Below, piece after piece: positions 51,548 through 53,477 of a stretch of DNA of 53,477 bases. The notes under the pieces were generated by a model. That model was not told where the DNA came from and did not search any database. It saw only the letters and a program-made list of their open reading frames with translations. Location of the stretch: positions 1-53,477 of the forward strand of contig JAVWQH010000013.1 in assembly GCA_036635475.1 (NCBI GenBank). The letters are read 5' to 3'. A program made the translations under genes and the position numbers. Numbering within the stretch: position 1 is the first letter of the stretch; every line of letters begins with the position of its first letter. This DNA is from JAHHUA01 sp036635475 (lineage in GTDB: Bacteria; Bacillota; Clostridia; Oscillospirales; Ruminococcaceae).

Positions 51548-51573
51548 TTCCCCTCCCTCAAAAGTGGGGGGGA
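51548..51573 (-). terminator. Possible terminator of the CHAP gene cluster
   Basis: A run of seven C pairs with GGGAGGGG across an 8-base loop, on the minus strand, 28 bases after the small protein's stop. The following sequence AATTTTCC is only weakly T-rich. Confidence 0.5.
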
Positions 51574-51600
51574 TAAGTTAAAACTCAATTTTAATATTTT

Positions 51601-51717
51601 TTATGTTGTTACAGTCAACTTCCAAATTTTTAATTTTTCATTCACTTTATCACGTTGTTTGTACAATTTAGTTAGTGCTTCCTCGTCTTTAATTATTGCT
51701 TGTTCTAAGTTGCTCAT
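51601..51717 (-). CDS. Small charged coiled-coil protein, 38 aa
   Basis: The frame MSNLEQAIIKDEEALTKLYK continues to WKLTVTT and TAA. AGGAG lies about 10 bases before the ATG. It is predicted to be one amphipathic helix. It follows the signal-peptide protein by 17 bases and ends before a hairpin. Its place recalls the DUF4315-type small proteins found after CHAP and CD1107-like genes in integrative conjugative elements, but it is shorter than those, and the likeness is of architecture only. Confidence 0.62.
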   Translation of the reverse strand: MSNLEQAIIKDEEALTKLYKQRDKVNEKLKIWKLTVTT

Positions 51718-51734
51718 ACTTATTTCTCCTATCT

Positions 51735-52856
51735 TTAATCAATATTTTTATTATGTTTAATATACATAACTATTCCAAAAGCACTAAGTAAAATAATCAG
51801 CATTACGATACTAAAAACATTGTCTTTTAAAATATCAATAAAACTTGCTTTAGTATTTACTGTATTACCAGTTTTTTCATTTTCTATATCTTCTAATAAC
51901 TCCTCTTTGTCCTTATCACTTAATTCTAAATCGTCAATAGTGGTTAATGGAATTTCTTTATCTTCAATTTTATCAGTAATAATATTATTATTATTTTTTT
52001 CATCTAAAAAACTTTTGCCGGTGAGATAATTAAATGGATATGTTTTTTCCATAATATAATCATATTGCATATTAGCTATTGAAAGATAGGCATTTTTAAT
52101 TTCTTTACAATTAGGAAAATTTTTATCCATCATATTTGTAACTAAATTTGTTGTATTCATTTCAAACTTTCCTTTACTGCCCATATATTTTTCTCTATTT
52201 GTGCTAATAATATAGGCAAATCGCAAATAACTTTCTACCCATAGAAATTGTTCAAAATAACTAAACGACTTAAATTCTTCTATTGTTCCACCATCTACAT
52301 ATTCTTCATACCATTGAGAATACAATTCTACTGTTACTCTATAATGAGCAAAAAAGAAACTCCAATCTTCATTACCATCAATAAACTTTAATATTTCTAC
52401 ATTAGCTTCAAAATTCCCATCAGTAGAACTTTCGTTTTCTGCAAAAACTTCACTTCTCTCCAGTCTATCACGATTAACAATATCCCATTCAACCGTAACA
52501 TCACCATTAAAAGAAACAAATTTTTCTACTTCTTCCCCTGTCGCTTTATCAATCAAAACAGTATTATCATTTAAACCAACAACGTTTATATTATATGTTG
52601 TTGGTGCTTCCAATGAATAAGTTGGTATACCATCATCATTCAAAACTATTGTTTTTGAATGATTAAACAATCCTGCTACATCATTAAATTGTATTTCTAT
52701 TTGTTCAATTTCACTATCAGTATTATTGGTGATAATAAAAGAAATATTACACTCACCAAGCTTATCTCCTGCCCCTGTCAATTCAGTTGCAAATACATTC
52801 GTACTTAAACTTGCCATAAGTAAAACACTTAAAAATACACTTATTATTTTTTTCAT
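51735..52856 (-). CDS. Secreted, C-terminally membrane-anchored protein, 373 aa
   Basis: I do not recognise the family with confidence. An N-terminal signal peptide (MKKIISVFLSVLLMASLSTN, cleavage near VFATE) is followed by a beta-rich domain, an aromatic-rich helical domain (about 150-270) and an acidic linker (ELSDKDKEELLEDIENE). A C-terminal membrane helix follows (SIVMLIILLSAFGIVMYI), with basic residues at the end. ATG at 52856 is used because GAGGTG lies just before it; an in-frame ATG at 52871 overlaps that site. It begins 16 bases after the CHAP gene. Such anchored proteins accompany the cell-wall hydrolase of conjugative elements (CD1107/DUF4366 type), which is an inference from context. 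Confidence 0.75.
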   Translation of the reverse strand: MKKIISVFLSVLLMASLSTNVFATELTGAGDKLGECNISFIITNNTDSEIEQIEIQFNDVAGLFNHSKTIVLNDDGIPTYSLEAPTTYNINVVGLNDNTVLIDKATGEEVEKFVSFNGDVTVEWDIVNRDRLERSEVFAENESSTDGNFEANVEILKFIDGNEDWSFFFAHYRVTVELYSQWYEEYVDGGTIEEFKSFSYFEQFLWVESYLRFAYIISTNREKYMGSKGKFEMNTTNLVTNMMDKNFPNCKEIKNAYLSIANMQYDYIMEKTYPFNYLTGKSFLDEKNNNNIITDKIEDKEIPLTTIDDLELSDKDKEELLEDIENEKTGNTVNTKASFIDILKDNVFSIVMLIILLSAFGIVMYIKHNKNID

Positions 52857-52871
52857 ATAATTACACCTCAT

Positions 52872-53477
52872 TTAATAATTTACAAGTCCATAGCCTTTTA
52901 TTACTGGACTATTTATACTATATGACTTCACTCTAACTACATCACCACTGTTTCCCTCAATGGTATATACATTTGTTCCATCTGTTCCAATTACAAGTCC
53001 TGTATGGTCTGAATATCCATTACCTTGCCAATCAAAGAAAATTATATCTCCTGCGACTAAATCTGTAAATCCACCTGTCGCCCATTGTCCTGCTTCAACA
53101 AAAAAATTAACTCCTTGACTTTCACAAGACGCATATTTAGGAACTGACGTTACACCGCTATTATGTAAACACCAAGATACAAAGGTTGCACACCATTCAA
53201 CTCTACTATCAAAACCATACCAGCTCCAATAAGGTTGCCCCCCTGCTTGTCCCTCTTGTAACAATGCTAAATCAATTACAAATTGTCCACTGTTTCGATT
53301 TCCGTTTACCCATTCCACACCATCTAAGTCTGACATAGTTAAACCTAAACCTATACCATATTTTTCTGCAACTTGCTTAATCATTTCTAGTAAGACTTCA
53401 TAATAGCCCTCTAAATCAGCTAATTTTTTATTTTCTTCCTTTGTTCTCCTATAAATCACTCCTTTAATTAATATGCT
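52872..53477 (-). CDS. CHAP-domain cell-wall hydrolase, 5' end beyond the window
   Basis: The visible 201 residues read SILIKGVIYRRTKEENKKLA and then a CHAP (cysteine-histidine amidase/peptidase) domain. The catalytic cysteine is in VEWCATFVSWC, the histidine in SDHTGLVIGTDG and the acidic/asparagine partner in TIEGNSGDVV. The frame is open to the window edge; the GTG at 53459 is not a real start because AAAGGAG touches it directly. The helical segment YYEVLLEMIKQVAEKYGIGLGL precedes the catalytic domain. This domain type occurs as the wall-degrading enzyme of type IV secretion systems in Gram-positive conjugative elements and in phage lysins. Confidence 0.85.
   Translation of the reverse strand, partial: SILIKGVIYRRTKEENKKLADLEGYYEVLLEMIKQVAEKYGIGLGLTMSDLDGVEWVNGNRNSGQFVIDLALLQEGQAGGQPYWSWYGFDSRVEWCATFVSWCLHNSGVTSVPKYASCESQGVNFFVEAGQWATGGFTDLVAGDIIFFDWQGNGYSDHTGLVIGTDGTNVYTIEGNSGDVVRVKSYSINSPVIKGYGLVNY

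Larger units (their letters stand above)
51220..51600. other. Gene-free stretch between the ABC leader and the putative mobile region
   Basis: Holds the ABC leader promoter (51266-51293), a nested inverted repeat at 51355-51399 (CTGTAAA/TTTACAG outside, AGCATT/AATGCT inside), a small hairpin CAGTG/CACTG at 51397-51414, and a C-run/G-run hairpin at about 51548-51573 that may end the operon to the right. A minus-strand frame at 51222-51503 is not supported. Confidence 0.6.

Noticed and set aside
1..53477. CRISPR arrays, rRNA genes and intact transposons
   Set aside because: No regularly spaced repeats, no rRNA motifs and no complete transposase or integrase were seen.

Overview
The window is a low-GC, AT-rich chromosomal piece from an anaerobic Firmicute, most likely a clostridial amino-acid fermenter. 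The evidence is a complete selenocysteine-dependent glycine reductase operon, the whole selenocysteine insertion machinery, a double-cubane-cluster reductase pair, carbamate kinase, anaerobic cobalamin genes and a clostridial housekeeping order (ylxM-ffh-rpsP-khpA-rimM-trmD; gdpP-rplI-dnaB-tilS-hpt-ftsH). Genus cannot be assigned from sequence alone. A 100-N run at 3651-3750 shows that this is a draft scaffold.

Layout. 1-1500: 3' half of a tRNA-Cys, its terminator, a relic of an ISL3-like insertion sequence and one unrecognised gene. 1.5-3.4 kb: HgdB/YjiM-like reductase and its ATPase activator. 3.5-5.1 kb: a lipoprotein gene crossed by the N gap and interrupted by a stop codon. 5.2-17.2 kb: two housekeeping operons and an HPr gene. 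17.3-25.3 kb (minus): tandem glycine riboswitch, then grdX-grdE-grdB-trxB-trxA-grdA-grdC-grdD. 25.6-30.2 kb (plus, divergent): selD-selA-selB-selC. Three genes (grdA codon 44, grdB codon 350, selD codon 17) contain an in-frame TGA read as selenocysteine and look split unless joined.

30.2-35.3 kb (minus): cbiD, an N-terminally short cbiG, cbiJ, cbiET and a branched-chain amino-acid carrier. 35.6-38.0 kb: carbamate kinase, a secreted thioredoxin-fold lipoprotein and a DUF1275 membrane protein. 38.1-42.1 kb (minus): a small Gly/Cys-rich membrane protein, a coiled-coil protein with a probable frameshift, and a calcium P-type ATPase. 42.3-47.2 kb: clpC, an FlK-like thioesterase, pyrE and galE. 47.3-51.3 kb (minus): a heterodimeric ABC exporter preceded by a promoter, a 10-codon leader peptide and an intrinsic terminator, which looks like a ribosome-mediated attenuator. 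51.5-53.5 kb (minus): a CHAP-domain protein cut by the window edge, a signal-peptide/C-terminal-anchor protein and a 38-residue protein, an arrangement that recalls integrative conjugative elements.

How the parts fit: glycine would be sensed by the riboswitch and reduced to acetyl phosphate by GrdA/B/C/D, with electrons from the TrxB-TrxA pair encoded in the same operon. The divergent sel locus supplies selenophosphate, Sec-tRNA and SelB for UGA decoding, and SelD is itself a selenoprotein. Carbamate kinase and the amino-acid carrier fit the same amino-acid-based energy metabolism. The most promising regulatory novelty is the leader-peptide attenuator before the ABC exporter.
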